From: Xenoacremonium recifei
Lineage: Eukaryota > Ascomycota > Sordariomycetes > Hypocreales > Nectriaceae
Reading direction: 5' to 3'
Assembly: GCA_012184525.1 (NCBI GenBank)
Contig: WOFQ01000055.1
Location: forward strand, 124,001 to 188,000
DNA length: 64,000 bases
In this document: positions 30,902-41,446 of the stretch, piece by piece
Layout of the letters: every line of letters starts with the position of its first letter
How positions within the stretch are numbered: the stretch's first letter is position 1
Notes under the pieces: model-generated
Told to the model about the DNA's origin: nothing
Database searches by the model: none
Seen by the model: only the letters and a program-made list of their open reading frames with translations
Position numbers and translations under genes: made by a program

Positions 30902-33900
30902 ATGCCGGACTGGAGGGAGCTGGGCGAGGTCCCAGACTCGGAGGAGGAAGACAGCTTCGATACGCAAGACTCCCAGTTGATACCAGAGCTTCCCCTACCA
31001 GCAATTTCAGCCCCGTCGCAGCCTGATGTTCAGAGCAACCATGGAGACGACATCTGGGACGTCCCGAATTCCTCACAGGAAACTCAGCGACCAGATCCCC
31101 GATCAGAGACGACCGCTCCTCGGCCGCAAACACCGACCGCCGTCGACCCCTCGGTATACGACATGCCCGATTCTTCGCCCTTGTCGTCTCTCAATAGTGA
31201 TATTGACTTCAACTCGTCGATCGGCAACGATGTGGCTCTCCCCCAGAGCTTAATGGCGGCGTCCTTACCACCCCCTTTGGTCGACCAAGAACCCGCACCT
31301 CGAGACGATGTTTCCCAGAGCTATGTTCAAGTGTCTTCCTCACTGCCCGACTTTACAGGAGGAGACGATCTCGGGCTACTGGGAGGTGCAGCTCAGCAGG
31401 GGCAACCCCTGACACCCATGATGAGCCAAGTCCTGGGCCACGACTCGGAGGACCAAGTCGCACGACAGGCGGCGATCCGCTATGAACGATCCCTCCGACC
31501 ACGCAAACCGATCCAAGAACACCCTTACCTTCTCGAACATGCGCAATACAATAGCACTCTTAAACAACACGGAGTGCGGCCTGTGCGCCTGGCTAAGGAG
31601 GCGCAGAGACGAGGTCCTGACCAGGCCTCCCAGGATGAGGACTTCGAAGAGGAGAGCCAAGAGTCGCGGATGCCAGGAATTTCAGACGAGAGCCAGGTCA
31701 ATGGACTGGGGGACCTTTTCGATAGCCTCGAAAACTTACAGTCGCTAACTCCATCGCCTCTAAAGACGTCATCTTTGAACGATCGAGCTGGCCCGAGCAG
31801 TCAAGTCAGCTCTACTGGCGATACCGAGAACACTAGCTTGCCCGGAGACGATCTTCCCGCTTTGGACGATCTTCTCAAACAACAACCTCGCTCGTTATTG
31901 AGGACACTTTCCAAAAGAAAGTCTTCCCCTCCTCCTACATCTGTTAGGAAGCGGCGGAGACATGATGTCGTGGACAGCGATCCCATGGAACCGGAGCTGG
32001 CGCCTGCAGCTGCATTTCGCCTTATCTCGGGTTATGCTGACTCTCCTGCTGCTCAACGCAATGCGAGACGAAGTCCAGAGCCTGATGCAAATGCCGAGGA
32101 TGGTGACGTGCACCACATAGACCTGCTCCCCAAGAGAGGTCGAAACGAGACCACACGCGTACATCGTCTTGACCCGCCTGTACCTCAACCCATGATGATT
32201 GATAGTGGTAGCGAGCCTGAAGAAGCAGGCCCCCAACAGAATGATGATAGCAGACCTGCAGAAGAGGGCTCTTCCTCGGATTCTTCGTCAGAGAGCGGAT
32301 CTGAGATTGTACAGACTGTTGGTCGGCGTATAAGAGGCGTGTTGCCAGCATCTTGGCTTCGTCTCGACCAACAAGCAAATCGACAGAAGACTCAAAATGA
32401 GGCTCAAAAACGACATGCTGAACGCTCTCCGGAAAGGGACCAACGCCGGGGAGTCGCGCAGAGAAGAATCGCAGGCCCGGGCTCGTCTATTGCACCTGCG
32501 TTCCTCTTCGATGAGTCTGATGAGGAAGAGTCAGTGCCGCAACAGAGGACGACTGACGATGTCTATCACAACCAGACAAGACTCATCCAACAAACCTCGA
32601 GCCTTCCACCCGTGCAAGATGGCTGGGGATCTGACGATGGGGCGTCGGTGGTAGAAGAGGACCATATCGATCATATGCGACCAGCTGGGCATCGTCAGTT
32701 AAAACTCTCAGAGTCTTTGCAAGGAGCACCCAAGAGGTCCAAACCCACAGGCATACAGAAGAAGCGCTCAGTTCCTGGAACAGTCCGCCAGCCTAGGATA
32801 ACGAGTGCCTTTGAGACGTCAGGGATCACGACAACAGCTGCTTCCCGAAATCTCATCAAGAAGAAGTACCGCGAGCCTACTACGCATCGGAAACACAAGA
32901 AAACCAAGACTCACCACCGACCACGGAACTCTCGACCAGTTGCTCCTCCGAGCTTGAGTATCCTCGATGTGGTTCAGCCAGATGCACCCCCCTTTCTCAA
33001 GATTGCGGCTCGAGCTGCTAGACGACGCCGTGATCAAGGCCGATCCAGCCCAACGAGGAAGGTCATCCAACTGGCGACCAGAGAAGATCATGTGGATGCG
33101 ATGTCGGTTTTGGATGGCTGGAGAGCAGGCTCTATTCCCCAACGCCAGTCTGTCACTGTTGCTCGACGACAGCGGCAGTCCAAGTCGCCGAAACCCCTTG
33201 GAGAGAAATCTTCTAATGCCCGGCCGTCCAAGTCTCCGTTCACAAAGTTGATACGCCCGACGAAGAAGCTTGTGAAGCAGACGAGTGCTGGGGAAACGGC
33301 TAGTTACCGCCCGGCGGCTAGCTCGACCCGGCCTACGAGACAGCGAGTCCGTTCCAATGGCCATTTGAGTCGTTCCAATTCTGGTGTTGCTCGCCCGGCA
33401 CAATTGGAAATGGACGAGAGTGAGCAGAGCAGCAATAGAATCTTCAAAGCCACAAAGAGCCGTCTTGACAGGCTGTACCGCAAACAACGTGGAGAATCGA
33501 CTGCCTCAAGCTTCTTGGACTATCAAGACAACACTCCCGACACGTTCTATCCGGCCAGCCCACCCCCTGAGGAAAATCCCGTTCCCCTACGCATCGTCCA
33601 GGAGGAGCATCATGATCGACAAAAGTCTCGATATCGCAAGAGACAGCGGCCTGAGCGGATTGACGTTGAGGCGCCTCAGTACAGCCGTGCAAACGATCCC
33701 TTACCCGCTGAGCCTGTGCTGGTGCCAGACGTAGAAGTCACAAGAACTGAGGCACAGGGCGAGAAACTTCGTGGTCTTGGTCCTTACGGAACCCAATACA
33801 CGCACCACTTCGAGACGTTTCCCCTCGATTCGCGGGTGTACTTCCACGAGTCGACGTTGATCGGTAGTGGAGTTCTAGAGGTGCTCTCTAATCCCGACTA

Positions 33901-36900
33901 TAGCAAGAAGATGTTTGAGCCTCGACCGAGAGTATCCTTTCAGCTTGGAGACCAGACTCTCAGATGGGGCTCTTGGGATGCTCAGGTGTCATCGGAACTA
34001 GGGGCAGTGTTCGACTTCATTGCCGAGCAGTTGGAACTGCCAACTTCGGAAGCAGAGAATTTTGACTCGTCTGCTGCTTTTTCGGCGTCTCAGTTCATCT
34101 TGAAGTACATGATGGACTCAGTCTGTCTAGAATCAGCCACCAGCAAAATCTTCGTTTCACGGTTCCTCGAAACCATGAAAGGCCTCGATGCTAGGATTGC
34201 TTCTCTGTACACAGACCATGCACGACAGACATCACGGTCTAAATTCATTGCATCGGCGTATGACCGCCTGCTCGTTGCCACGCTTTTGATTTTGAAACTA
34301 TGTCAAAGCGATGCCTCTCTGATGGCGGAGCAATTTCAAATAGAAGAGCTGCTGAAGAACTTAACAAAGACGTCGATTACATCACTGCTGGCTGCTGGAC
34401 TGGATCAGGTCAGAGCGTCTTACAAAGATCTATCCAGTACCCGATTTCGTGACCGAGGTATTAGAGAGGATACGTCGACGATACACTCGTGGGTCGTGGT
34501 AATGAAAGTCTTGGACTTCGTTCGGATCCCTCGAGCTTCCTTCTGGGATGTAACATACCTAGTGATGGCGACTCCCGAAGTTGTTTCGAGCTTGGACATT
34601 CAGGAGCATGAGCGACTTTGGAAGAATATGTTTACGTTGCTGCCTATGACTGAGTTCAACGACAAAGGCATCATCATTCCCGGGAAACGACATGATGCAG
34701 CAATAGATGGCTGGACACTGCCGCAGAAGCTGCTGAAGAGGGTCTTCCAAGTCTATCGAGACAACACTCGACAACCGCCTAGCTTCAACAACTACTGCCG
34801 CGCACTGGTTGGTAGATGCCATTACCTCACACAGCAATGGGGATGGCGGAAATGCGTGGCTATCGTGGGCGTCATCTTCGACTTCTTCGGCTCGCAGAAC
34901 CTCTCACACCTCCGGAACGAGGAGGTATATAAATCGCCTCGCTTCCTTGAAGAACTAGGCGGCAATCCGTCGTTGGCCGTGGAGCCCGAAGACAGATGCT
35001 TCCACATCTTTCTGAAGCTCGTCGCCTTGAGCATCAAGAAGCTGCGTGAAGTCGGAGCCTTGAAAGACATTAGAAATCTCGTGGCCCGAACGCTGCCGAA
35101 CCATAACCGACAATACCTCAAGGAACAGAACATCCACGAACGCGACTTGGCAGCATTGCGAAACCACCATGACCTTCTTTGCACACTCTTCTGGGCATCC
35201 CCTCCCGAGATTCGCCCAGCTGCCCACATTATTGAGCAGCTGGTAGTCCCAATGAGCTCCCACAAAGAGGCTTGCTTGATCAACATGCGAGCCTGGAACC
35301 AACTGGCACGGTTTGTCATTGCGACGGGCGAGGCAACAAAGTCTTTCAGGCCGTTTGCGCAGTGGAGAAACAACTTTTTCCAGCAGATGATACAGCAATT
35401 CGACTCGGTGGAATCAGACATGCACCAGCAGTTCCTAGCTTTGTCAAAGGACTCGAGCGTCTCCATTAGCAACGATCTGTACGAAGCTATGGTGGCAGCG
35501 AACAGGGCCGCCGTGAAGGATGTCCTGCACTTTTCGATCCGGGCGTCGCTTGATGTGATGAAGCACGCGGCGAATCTTGAAGCAGCTACCTTTGCTTTGA
35601 ATACGCTCCAGCTACAGCAAGTGTTCAGGCATTTTGCAGCGTCTCCTCCGCAGCTGGACTGGTCGAGTCTCTTTGCTGCGCTCTCCACACTCGGGGTTTT
35701 CTTGTCTAGAGTAGAGGAATTCAAAGAAAACGAGGAGAGCCAGCAGAGTGAAAGTCAGATTCTGAACTCGGCCCAAGCTGACGATGCGATCTTGGTGCTT
35801 GACCATGATATTTCGAAGCCGTTCTTCTCGATGGCGAGGAATGTATTGGCCACCCACGCCGACAAGGAGTCATCTGCTCTGGCAGCCATCGACAAGCAAA
35901 GCTGTTCGGAGCAGGCCATCGTTCTTTCTGCAAGACTCGGCGTGCGGTTCATGAATGGCCTCTTGCGACTCCCCGAAATGTTCAAGAACGGCAAGTATGG
36001 TCTCTTTAGCGACGTCCCTGCCAACCTCAGTCTCGATCACCGCAAGTTCCTCACGCTCTTCGTCGCCACGCTTCTCAAGTACGGCTTTGACGACTTCTCC
36101 AACGCAGAGTTCACGGCGTGCGAGTTGTGGACTCTGTCTATTGTCAAACCGCGGCCCTACTTAGCATACGAGAATCAACTCGCCCAGCAGCTGAAGCGAC
36201 ACGACAAGGAGTTTCTGCCCGACGCCGTGACGGAGCTCGCAGCGACATTTGATTATCGCACGAATCGAGACCTGTTCGAGTTTACGGTGTCGTGGATGCG
36301 CAAGTCACTGCGTGACGCTGGTCCATCGCTGAGGAAGATTCTCCTATCCGAGCACGTGAAGACGCTCAAGGCAGTCATGCACCAGATCAAGGCCGACTTG
36401 AAGTTCATGGTTGATGATAAGGCCGAGCACCACAGCTACGTCATCTTCGTGCGAGAAATCATTGCCCTCATCCGTGCCCACGGTCCCGAGGGCTGCAAGG
36501 TCGACGACTTCTTCTATCAAATCAACAAGGAATACTCGCCATCGATGCAGGACCCCCAGCTGCAGGTTGCAGGCATGATGTCCTACGGCGTGCGGTTGAG
36601 CGAAGGTGAGACAAAGGTTGTCCAGCCGTTGTTCTTCCTGCTCCTCAACAACTTCAAGATGTCACTCATCAATGACAAGATTGACACGGAGATCAAAATG
36701 CTGTGCAAGGGGTTGATCGGGCCGGGCATCCGTGGCTTTGTTCTAGGGCAGATGCTTCCGGCTATCCTCAAGGTGTCGTCCATGCATAACCCGGCGTTTC
36801 CTATGTTGGATGCGTATGCCAAGGCGTTTCGTCTCCTACTCTATAAGGATCCCATGCCTTACGAGATGAGGCTCGAGGATCTGCCGCATTTGAGGACTAC

Positions 36901-37540
36901 GATGGAAACGATCTCAGAGCTTCTTTATCAATTCGGCTCTGGTGAAGGTGAAACGCCGCCGTCCAGTCAGGAAATGCAACTCGCAGGGTCAATGATCCGC
37001 ATGGCCAATGATTTTTGGCCGTCTATCTGGAGCTTTTCGATGAGTCCGTCTCGTGCGTCTAGCGAATGGACTGCGATCAAAGCGACGCTGCAAAGTCTCC
37101 GACAGGGCATGGACTACGCTGAGTTGCTTCTTTGGATGGTCCACGGGACTGAGTTCAATTGGGCGGCCTTGCAGCGCATGTTTGGGACGATAAACCCTGC
37201 CCCCGCCATCACCTGTAGCGCAGAGACAAAAGCCCAGATCGACGGCTTCGTGGAAAACATGGCGAACGACCTGAAGCGCAACTGGGTGTTCGAGGGGAAC
37301 AGAGTGATGATTCAAGCACCAGGCAAAGGGCGAGGCGGAACGGCAACGCAGAGCAGTCAGGGGGTTGAGCTGCCGTCTCCGAACGATAGGGAACTGGTGG
37401 ACAACGTGTATGATGCGGTGCGCACGTGGAATTACTGGTGGAAACGGGTGTTTGAGCAGGACGGGGCTGCGAAAGACCAGTCGTCCCGAGTGATGGAGTT
37501 GACGGGCCACAACCCGTATGCGAAGAGCGTGTTATTCTGA
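30902..37540 (+). CDS. MUS7: DNA repair protein MUS7/MMS22
   Basis: Nuclear replication-fork protein of the Mus7/Mms22 family. In yeasts it is the substrate adaptor of the Rtt101-Mms1 cullin ubiquitin ligase and is needed when forks meet alkylation damage. It is a single 2212-codon exon. The family N-terminal signature WRELGEVPDSEEED is at residues 3-16. Acidic and SQ-rich motifs follow (SFDTQDSQ, IWDVPNSSQ, YDMPDSSPLSS). The next 900 residues are disordered, rich in basic KR patches and RQ/SP. The large helical Mus7 domain begins near GLGPYGTQYTHHFETFPLD (about residue 955) and continues to the end. ATGs at 30893 and 30902 are both in frame. I prefer 30902 because the family normally begins one to three residues before WRELGEVPDS. 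No intron is needed. ORC5 starts 274 bp downstream on the same strand. Confidence 0.92.
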   Translation: MPDWRELGEVPDSEEEDSFDTQDSQLIPELPLPAISAPSQPDVQSNHGDDIWDVPNSSQETQRPDPRSETTAPRPQTPTAVDPSVYDMPDSSPLSSLNSDIDFNSSIGNDVALPQSLMAASLPPPLVDQEPAPRDDVSQSYVQVSSSLPDFTGGDDLGLLGGAAQQGQPLTPMMSQVLGHDSEDQVARQAAIRYERSLRPRKPIQEHPYLLEHAQYNSTLKQHGVRPVRLAKEAQRRGPDQASQDEDFEEESQESRMPGISDESQVNGLGDLFDSLENLQSLTPSPLKTSSLNDRAGPSSQVSSTGDTENTSLPGDDLPALDDLLKQQPRSLLRTLSKRKSSPPPTSVRKRRRHDVVDSDPMEPELAPAAAFRLISGYADSPAAQRNARRSPEPDANAEDGDVHHIDLLPKRGRNETTRVHRLDPPVPQPMMIDSGSEPEEAGPQQNDDSRPAEEGSSSDSSSESGSEIVQTVGRRIRGVLPASWLRLDQQANRQKTQNEAQKRHAERSPERDQRRGVAQRRIAGPGSSIAPAFLFDESDEEESVPQQRTTDDVYHNQTRLIQQTSSLPPVQDGWGSDDGASVVEEDHIDHMRPAGHRQLKLSESLQGAPKRSKPTGIQKKRSVPGTVRQPRITSAFETSGITTTAASRNLIKKKYREPTTHRKHKKTKTHHRPRNSRPVAPPSLSILDVVQPDAPPFLKIAARAARRRRDQGRSSPTRKVIQLATREDHVDAMSVLDGWRAGSIPQRQSVTVARRQRQSKSPKPLGEKSSNARPSKSPFTKLIRPTKKLVKQTSAGETASYRPAASSTRPTRQRVRSNGHLSRSNSGVARPAQLEMDESEQSSNRIFKATKSRLDRLYRKQRGESTASSFLDYQDNTPDTFYPASPPPEENPVPLRIVQEEHHDRQKSRYRKRQRPERIDVEAPQYSRANDPLPAEPVLVPDVEVTRTEAQGEKLRGLGPYGTQYTHHFETFPLDSRVYFHESTLIGSGVLEVLSNPDYSKKMFEPRPRVSFQLGDQTLRWGSWDAQVSSELGAVFDFIAEQLELPTSEAENFDSSAAFSASQFILKYMMDSVCLESATSKIFVSRFLETMKGLDARIASLYTDHARQTSRSKFIASAYDRLLVATLLILKLCQSDASLMAEQFQIEELLKNLTKTSITSLLAAGLDQVRASYKDLSSTRFRDRGIREDTSTIHSWVVVMKVLDFVRIPRASFWDVTYLVMATPEVVSSLDIQEHERLWKNMFTLLPMTEFNDKGIIIPGKRHDAAIDGWTLPQKLLKRVFQVYRDNTRQPPSFNNYCRALVGRCHYLTQQWGWRKCVAIVGVIFDFFGSQNLSHLRNEEVYKSPRFLEELGGNPSLAVEPEDRCFHIFLKLVALSIKKLREVGALKDIRNLVARTLPNHNRQYLKEQNIHERDLAALRNHHDLLCTLFWASPPEIRPAAHIIEQLVVPMSSHKEACLINMRAWNQLARFVIATGEATKSFRPFAQWRNNFFQQMIQQFDSVESDMHQQFLALSKDSSVSISNDLYEAMVAANRAAVKDVLHFSIRASLDVMKHAANLEAATFALNTLQLQQVFRHFAASPPQLDWSSLFAALSTLGVFLSRVEEFKENEESQQSESQILNSAQADDAILVLDHDISKPFFSMARNVLATHADKESSALAAIDKQSCSEQAIVLSARLGVRFMNGLLRLPEMFKNGKYGLFSDVPANLSLDHRKFLTLFVATLLKYGFDDFSNAEFTACELWTLSIVKPRPYLAYENQLAQQLKRHDKEFLPDAVTELAATFDYRTNRDLFEFTVSWMRKSLRDAGPSLRKILLSEHVKTLKAVMHQIKADLKFMVDDKAEHHSYVIFVREIIALIRAHGPEGCKVDDFFYQINKEYSPSMQDPQLQVAGMMSYGVRLSEGETKVVQPLFFLLLNNFKMSLINDKIDTEIKMLCKGLIGPGIRGFVLGQMLPAILKVSSMHNPAFPMLDAYAKAFRLLLYKDPMPYEMRLEDLPHLRTTMETISELLYQFGSGEGETPPSSQEMQLAGSMIRMANDFWPSIWSFSMSPSRASSEWTAIKATLQSLRQGMDYAELLLWMVHGTEFNWAALQRMFGTINPAPAITCSAETKAQIDGFVENMANDLKRNWVFEGNRVMIQAPGKGRGGTATQSSQGVELPSPNDRELVDNVYDAVRTWNYWWKRVFEQDGAAKDQSSRVMELTGHNPYAKSVLF

Positions 37541-37814
37541 TGCATGCATGCATGGATGGCGTTTCGATGGATTTTGGTATGAATCAAGGACTAGAAAAAG
37601 ATATCCTTTTGTATGAAGTAAAGTCTTGTCGGAAAATTATAGGAGACAAAATGAAGCTGTGAAGGACAATCTCTTGCATGGACGATGCTGAAGCGATGGT
37701 GGTGTAAGTGCCCGGCCGATGATTTTCCGAAGTGACGTACCCTCACCTCGACGCGCCGAACGCGTCTCCCACAGAGTCTCCCTCTTGAGCCTCAACCTCG
37801 ACTTTCAACCCACC

Positions 37815-39325
37815 ATGGCCTCGCCGTTCGAATTGCCCGACGAGGCTCTCCTCGCGCCTCTCTTCGAGCGCTTCCCCTGCCGCGAGCGCCAGATCCGAAG
37901 CCTAGCCACGCTCCTGCACGTAAGTCCTCGAAAGTCCAGAGTAGAAGTGTAGTGCAGAGACTGACTGACTGATCTGGTACGGTACAGCCTCGAGCAGCGC
38001 CATGTCGAAACCTCGTCGTCCACGGCACCACCGCAACGGGCAAATCCAGCATCACAACCGCTCTCCTCGACGCTCTTTCCACGCCGGAAGAAGCACCTGT
38101 TCTGCGCTACGCCTGCGTCAATGCCGTGCAGTGCATCACGGGGCGGCACCTGCTCGAGCGTATTGTCGGGGAGACAGCTGCGGCGCTGCACTGCGAGAGT
38201 GTGCCGCGACGGTGTGAGACCATGGCGCAGTTGACGGTTGATTTGGAGCGTATGCTTGGGGATCGAGCGGGTGAGCGGTTTGTGCTGGTGCTGGATGGGG
38301 TGGACAGGCAGCGGGATGCGCCGGTGACGCTGATGCCCGCCCTGGCACGCCTCTCCGAACTCGTAAGCCGGCCTCTTTTCCTCCCATGATGGAATATCTT
38401 GAGATTAACGAGCGTCCAGATCCCCTGCCTCGCCTGCGTCTTCATCGTCACCTCCCCGCCCGCATGCTTCCTCCGCACCACGCCCTCACCACACATCGCG
38501 TTCCCGCCCTACACCAAGCAAGACTTTGTGCGCATCCTCGCCCTGACCCCTCCGACGCCTATCACCGGCACATCCGCGCAAGAGACGGCAGATCTGTGGA
38601 CGCGGTTCTGCGCGGCGGTGCACGATGCGCTGACTAGGGCGGCGAGTCGCACGTTGGTGTCGTTCCGGCATAGTTGCGTGGCACTGTGGCCGCGGTTCGT
38701 GGCGCCCGTGGTGGGAGGGGGGTATTCGGTGAAGGAGTTTTCGAAGCTGCTTGTGGCGGCGAGGACGCATTTTCAGGACGAGGGGTTGTTGAATCCGAGT
38801 ATTGTGGCGGCGAGGAAGCCCCTGGCGGCGACGAGTGTATCTGCGGCCTCAGCACCGGCAAGGACGTCTTCCGACATTGCGAATCTTCTTCCCACGACGG
38901 CGCGGCTGCTTCTTCTAGCTGCGTACTTGGCCTCACACAACGCCCCGCGGCACGACCTCACGCTTCTCTCCACGCATCATCACGGCCCCCGTCGTCGCCG
39001 CCGCGGCCCAGCCGGCACACAATCCAAGCACCGCAAGATCGCACGGAAACTCCTCGGCGCGCATGCCTTCGTGCTGGAGCGCATGCTCGCCGTGTACGCA
39101 GCAGCGCGAGGCGAATGGACGGACACTGCGGGCGGTGTTGGACTGGACGCGGATGTGGCGCTGGCGCTGGCGACGTTGGCGAGTCTGAGGCTGCTGGTGA
39201 AGGTTGGGCAGGGCGGGGATGTGATGGATCGGGGGGGTAAGTGGAGGGTGAATGTTGGGTGGGAGGTTGTGAGGGGCGTTGGGAGGAGTATTGGCGTTGA
39301 GGTGGAGGAGTGGTTGGTTGATTGA
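37815..39325 (+). CDS. ORC5: Origin recognition complex subunit 5
   Basis: Nuclear ATPase subunit of the origin recognition complex, which marks DNA replication origins. Three exons, 37815-37919, 37988-38362 and 38420-39325, with 68-nt and 57-nt GT-AG introns, all phase 0, give 461 residues. The start MASPFELPDEALLAPLFERFPCRERQ is the ORC5 N-terminal helix that leads into a Walker A of form GTTATGKSS near residue 50. The Walker B region reads RFVLVLDGVDRQ near 127. The sensor strand CVFIVTSPP follows the second junction. The C-terminal winged-helix region contains TARLLLLAAYLASHN and a basic RRRRRGPAGTQSKHRK patch. The length is typical. Its tandem neighbour MUS7 also acts at replication forks. 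Confidence 0.93.
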
Positions 39326-39820
39326 TAGGATAGGGGGTGAGTTGTGGTTTGGATGGAGGTGATTGATATAGGGGAGATGCTCATCGATTGATACCCCGTG
39401 TGGGAGCGAGATAGACTCCGCAAGGATACATAATGAATGACATGAAGACTCAACACGACACAGATTCTATACACGAGTCAAAGTCAGACAGACAGACACC
39501 TTACTCATGACATCAAACAACATCTCATTCATCCACCACTCTATATGACCCAAACCTTTCCCAAGCACAACCCCCGCTCCTCCTCATCCTGAAATTACTG
39601 CTAACAAACGCCCCCCAACCTAGACACACACAATGCCATTTCACAAGAAAGAAAGAAACAAAAAATATCCCTAGTCTAGATGCTGACCCGCCCGAGTCCC
39701 CTGTATCCGAACGATGAAAAAAGATTTTCCAGAAGGTTGTGCACTCGGCACGAAGAATTAGATGCGGCTGCGAGATGAAAACGTTATGTACGTGTAGTCG
39801 AAAAGGAGACGGAGAGAAGA
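39326..39820. other. Convergent 3' intergenic region
   Basis: 495 bases between the 3' ends of ORC5 (+) and the SLY41-like gene (-). Simple CAGACAGACAGACACC sequence lies near 39485. No gene is visible. Confidence 0.6.
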
Positions 39821-41446
39821 TCACGACACGCCGGCGATGCGGTCGCCCGTGCGCCACGTATCCTCCTGCTTCGTGCCGGGGGGCAGCCAGCCAGCATTAC
39901 TGGAGCCGCGCGCGCGCCCTCTCGCCACATTTCCCGCCTCGTCCGTCTTCTTGGGATCATCGCGCGCAGCATCGCGGCCCAGGTATCCCTCATGGTACGG
40001 ATGGGCGGAGGATCCGGCCGTCTCGGGGGAGGAGGCGGACATGGATAGGGGGCTGGCGTGGAGCATCTGCGAGGAGGTTGGGGGGTTGGTGGTGAGGGGG
40101 AGGAGCGGCGAGGGATGGCCCTGCGACATCATCTGGGCGCGGCGGTCGGCCTTGTTGCTCTCGCTGGTGCGGTCGTAGAGGTAGAGACCGAGAAAGGTGA
40201 GGGCGATGCCGAAGGCCTGGAGGGGGGTGGTTTGGCTGCGGAACCAGACGATGGCCATGACGATGACGAAGACGCGCTTGAGCAGGCTGGCCACCGAGTA
40301 CGTCACGGGCGAGACCATGGACAGCAGGATAAAGGCCAGGATGTTCTGTCCGAAGTGGAAGATGCCGTTGAAGACGAACTCGAGGGTCAGTCGGCCGTGG
40401 TCCATCGAGTCGGGGCTCTGCGCCAGGTCCACGCTGCCCTCGTGGTAGAAGTCGCGGAGCAGATGCAGGCCCTCGCTCCAGAACCAGATGGGCAGCGTGA
40501 TGACAAAAGCCATGCCCGACGAGTAGCAGAGGAGGTTCAGCTTGTCGAGCTTCTTGGGCACGAGGCCGGGGGCTTCGGCCTCAGCCTTGGCCGCCTCGTT
40601 GAACAGCTTCTTGGAGAAGATGTTCTGCGTCACAAAGATGATGGTGGCCAGCAGCGCTTCAATGACGCCCATCAGTTGTCCTCCATAGCCTGCCTTGCCG
40701 GAGCAGGCCAGCATGACGCCGATAGTCAGGGGAATAAGCGAGTAGTAGGTGGCGCGCGGGTAGCGGATGTCGTAGATGAGGCGGTAGGCGAGCACGGTGA
40801 AGAGCGGCGACAGGCCCTTGATGGTGTGGACGAGCGAGACAGGGATGCGCGCCGTGGCCGTCGAGCTGAGCAGGTGGCCGCCGATCTGGAAGGCCGCCAG
40901 GGGCAGAGTAGTCATGATGACCTCGCGGGTTGGCCTGCGGATCGGGTGCTTGAGGGCCGTGACTCGCGAGCGCAGCACGGGGAAGAGCGTGGCCAGCCAG
41001 GCGAGGATGATGCACAGCGAGGACACAAAGGCGAACTGCACGAGCGTGAGGGTGGCGGGCATGTCGAAGGCGTTGAGGATCGACTTGGAGGACGTGTTGG
41101 TGAGGGCCGACGAGGTGTACCAGAGCAGGCATAGCACAATCAGCTTTGGCGACACCGGCGCGCGCAGGGCATCGGCAATCTCATGGGCGTTCTGGCTCAC
41201 GCTGCCGTTGCGCGCGCGGATCGTGTGCAGGGCCTCGCCCAGGCTCTTCTGGCGACTGTGCCCGCGGCCAGCCCAGCCGTTATCTCTCGAGACGGGCAGC
41301 CAGCGATTGGGATCGAGTCCTCCAGGGCCCGGCCCGCGAGGAGGGCCACCATTCGCAGCGTAGCCCGGCGGCGTCTTCAGCGGACTGGGACTCCGCGCGG
41401 AGCCGTTGCTGGTGTATGAGGCGTCGAGTTCGGGGAACTTTTCCAT
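39821..41446 (-). CDS. Triose-phosphate-translocator-family membrane protein (SLY41-like)
   Basis: A 541-residue DMT-superfamily transporter with the TPT domain, single exon. The first 95 residues are hydrophilic and disordered (Pro/Gly-rich, with RDNGWAGRGHSRQKSL). About ten membrane helices follow from VLCLLWYTSSALTNTSSKSILNAF to FGIALTFLGLYLYDR. Typical TPT blocks are LTLVQFAFVSS, the SLVHTIKGLSPLFTVLAYR motif, and SPVTYSVASLLKRVFVIVMAIVWF. The nearest yeast counterpart I would name is Sly41, an ER/Golgi-located protein that suppresses Ypt1 loss; nucleotide-sugar or phosphate-ester transport is also possible. The C-terminal tail of about 100 residues is Ser/Pro-rich and cytosolic. The ATG at 41446 is the first in frame. 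Confidence 0.88.
   Translation of the reverse strand: MEKFPELDASYTSNGSARSPSPLKTPPGYAANGGPPRGPGPGGLDPNRWLPVSRDNGWAGRGHSRQKSLGEALHTIRARNGSVSQNAHEIADALRAPVSPKLIVLCLLWYTSSALTNTSSKSILNAFDMPATLTLVQFAFVSSLCIILAWLATLFPVLRSRVTALKHPIRRPTREVIMTTLPLAAFQIGGHLLSSTATARIPVSLVHTIKGLSPLFTVLAYRLIYDIRYPRATYYSLIPLTIGVMLACSGKAGYGGQLMGVIEALLATIIFVTQNIFSKKLFNEAAKAEAEAPGLVPKKLDKLNLLCYSSGMAFVITLPIWFWSEGLHLLRDFYHEGSVDLAQSPDSMDHGRLTLEFVFNGIFHFGQNILAFILLSMVSPVTYSVASLLKRVFVIVMAIVWFRSQTTPLQAFGIALTFLGLYLYDRTSESNKADRRAQMMSQGHPSPLLPLTTNPPTSSQMLHASPLSMSASSPETAGSSAHPYHEGYLGRDAARDDPKKTDEAGNVARGRARGSSNAGWLPPGTKQEDTWRTGDRIAGVS

Noticed and set aside
34822..35724. 300-codon open frame antisense to MUS7
   Set aside because: Cys/Ser-rich shadow of a conserved coding exon.
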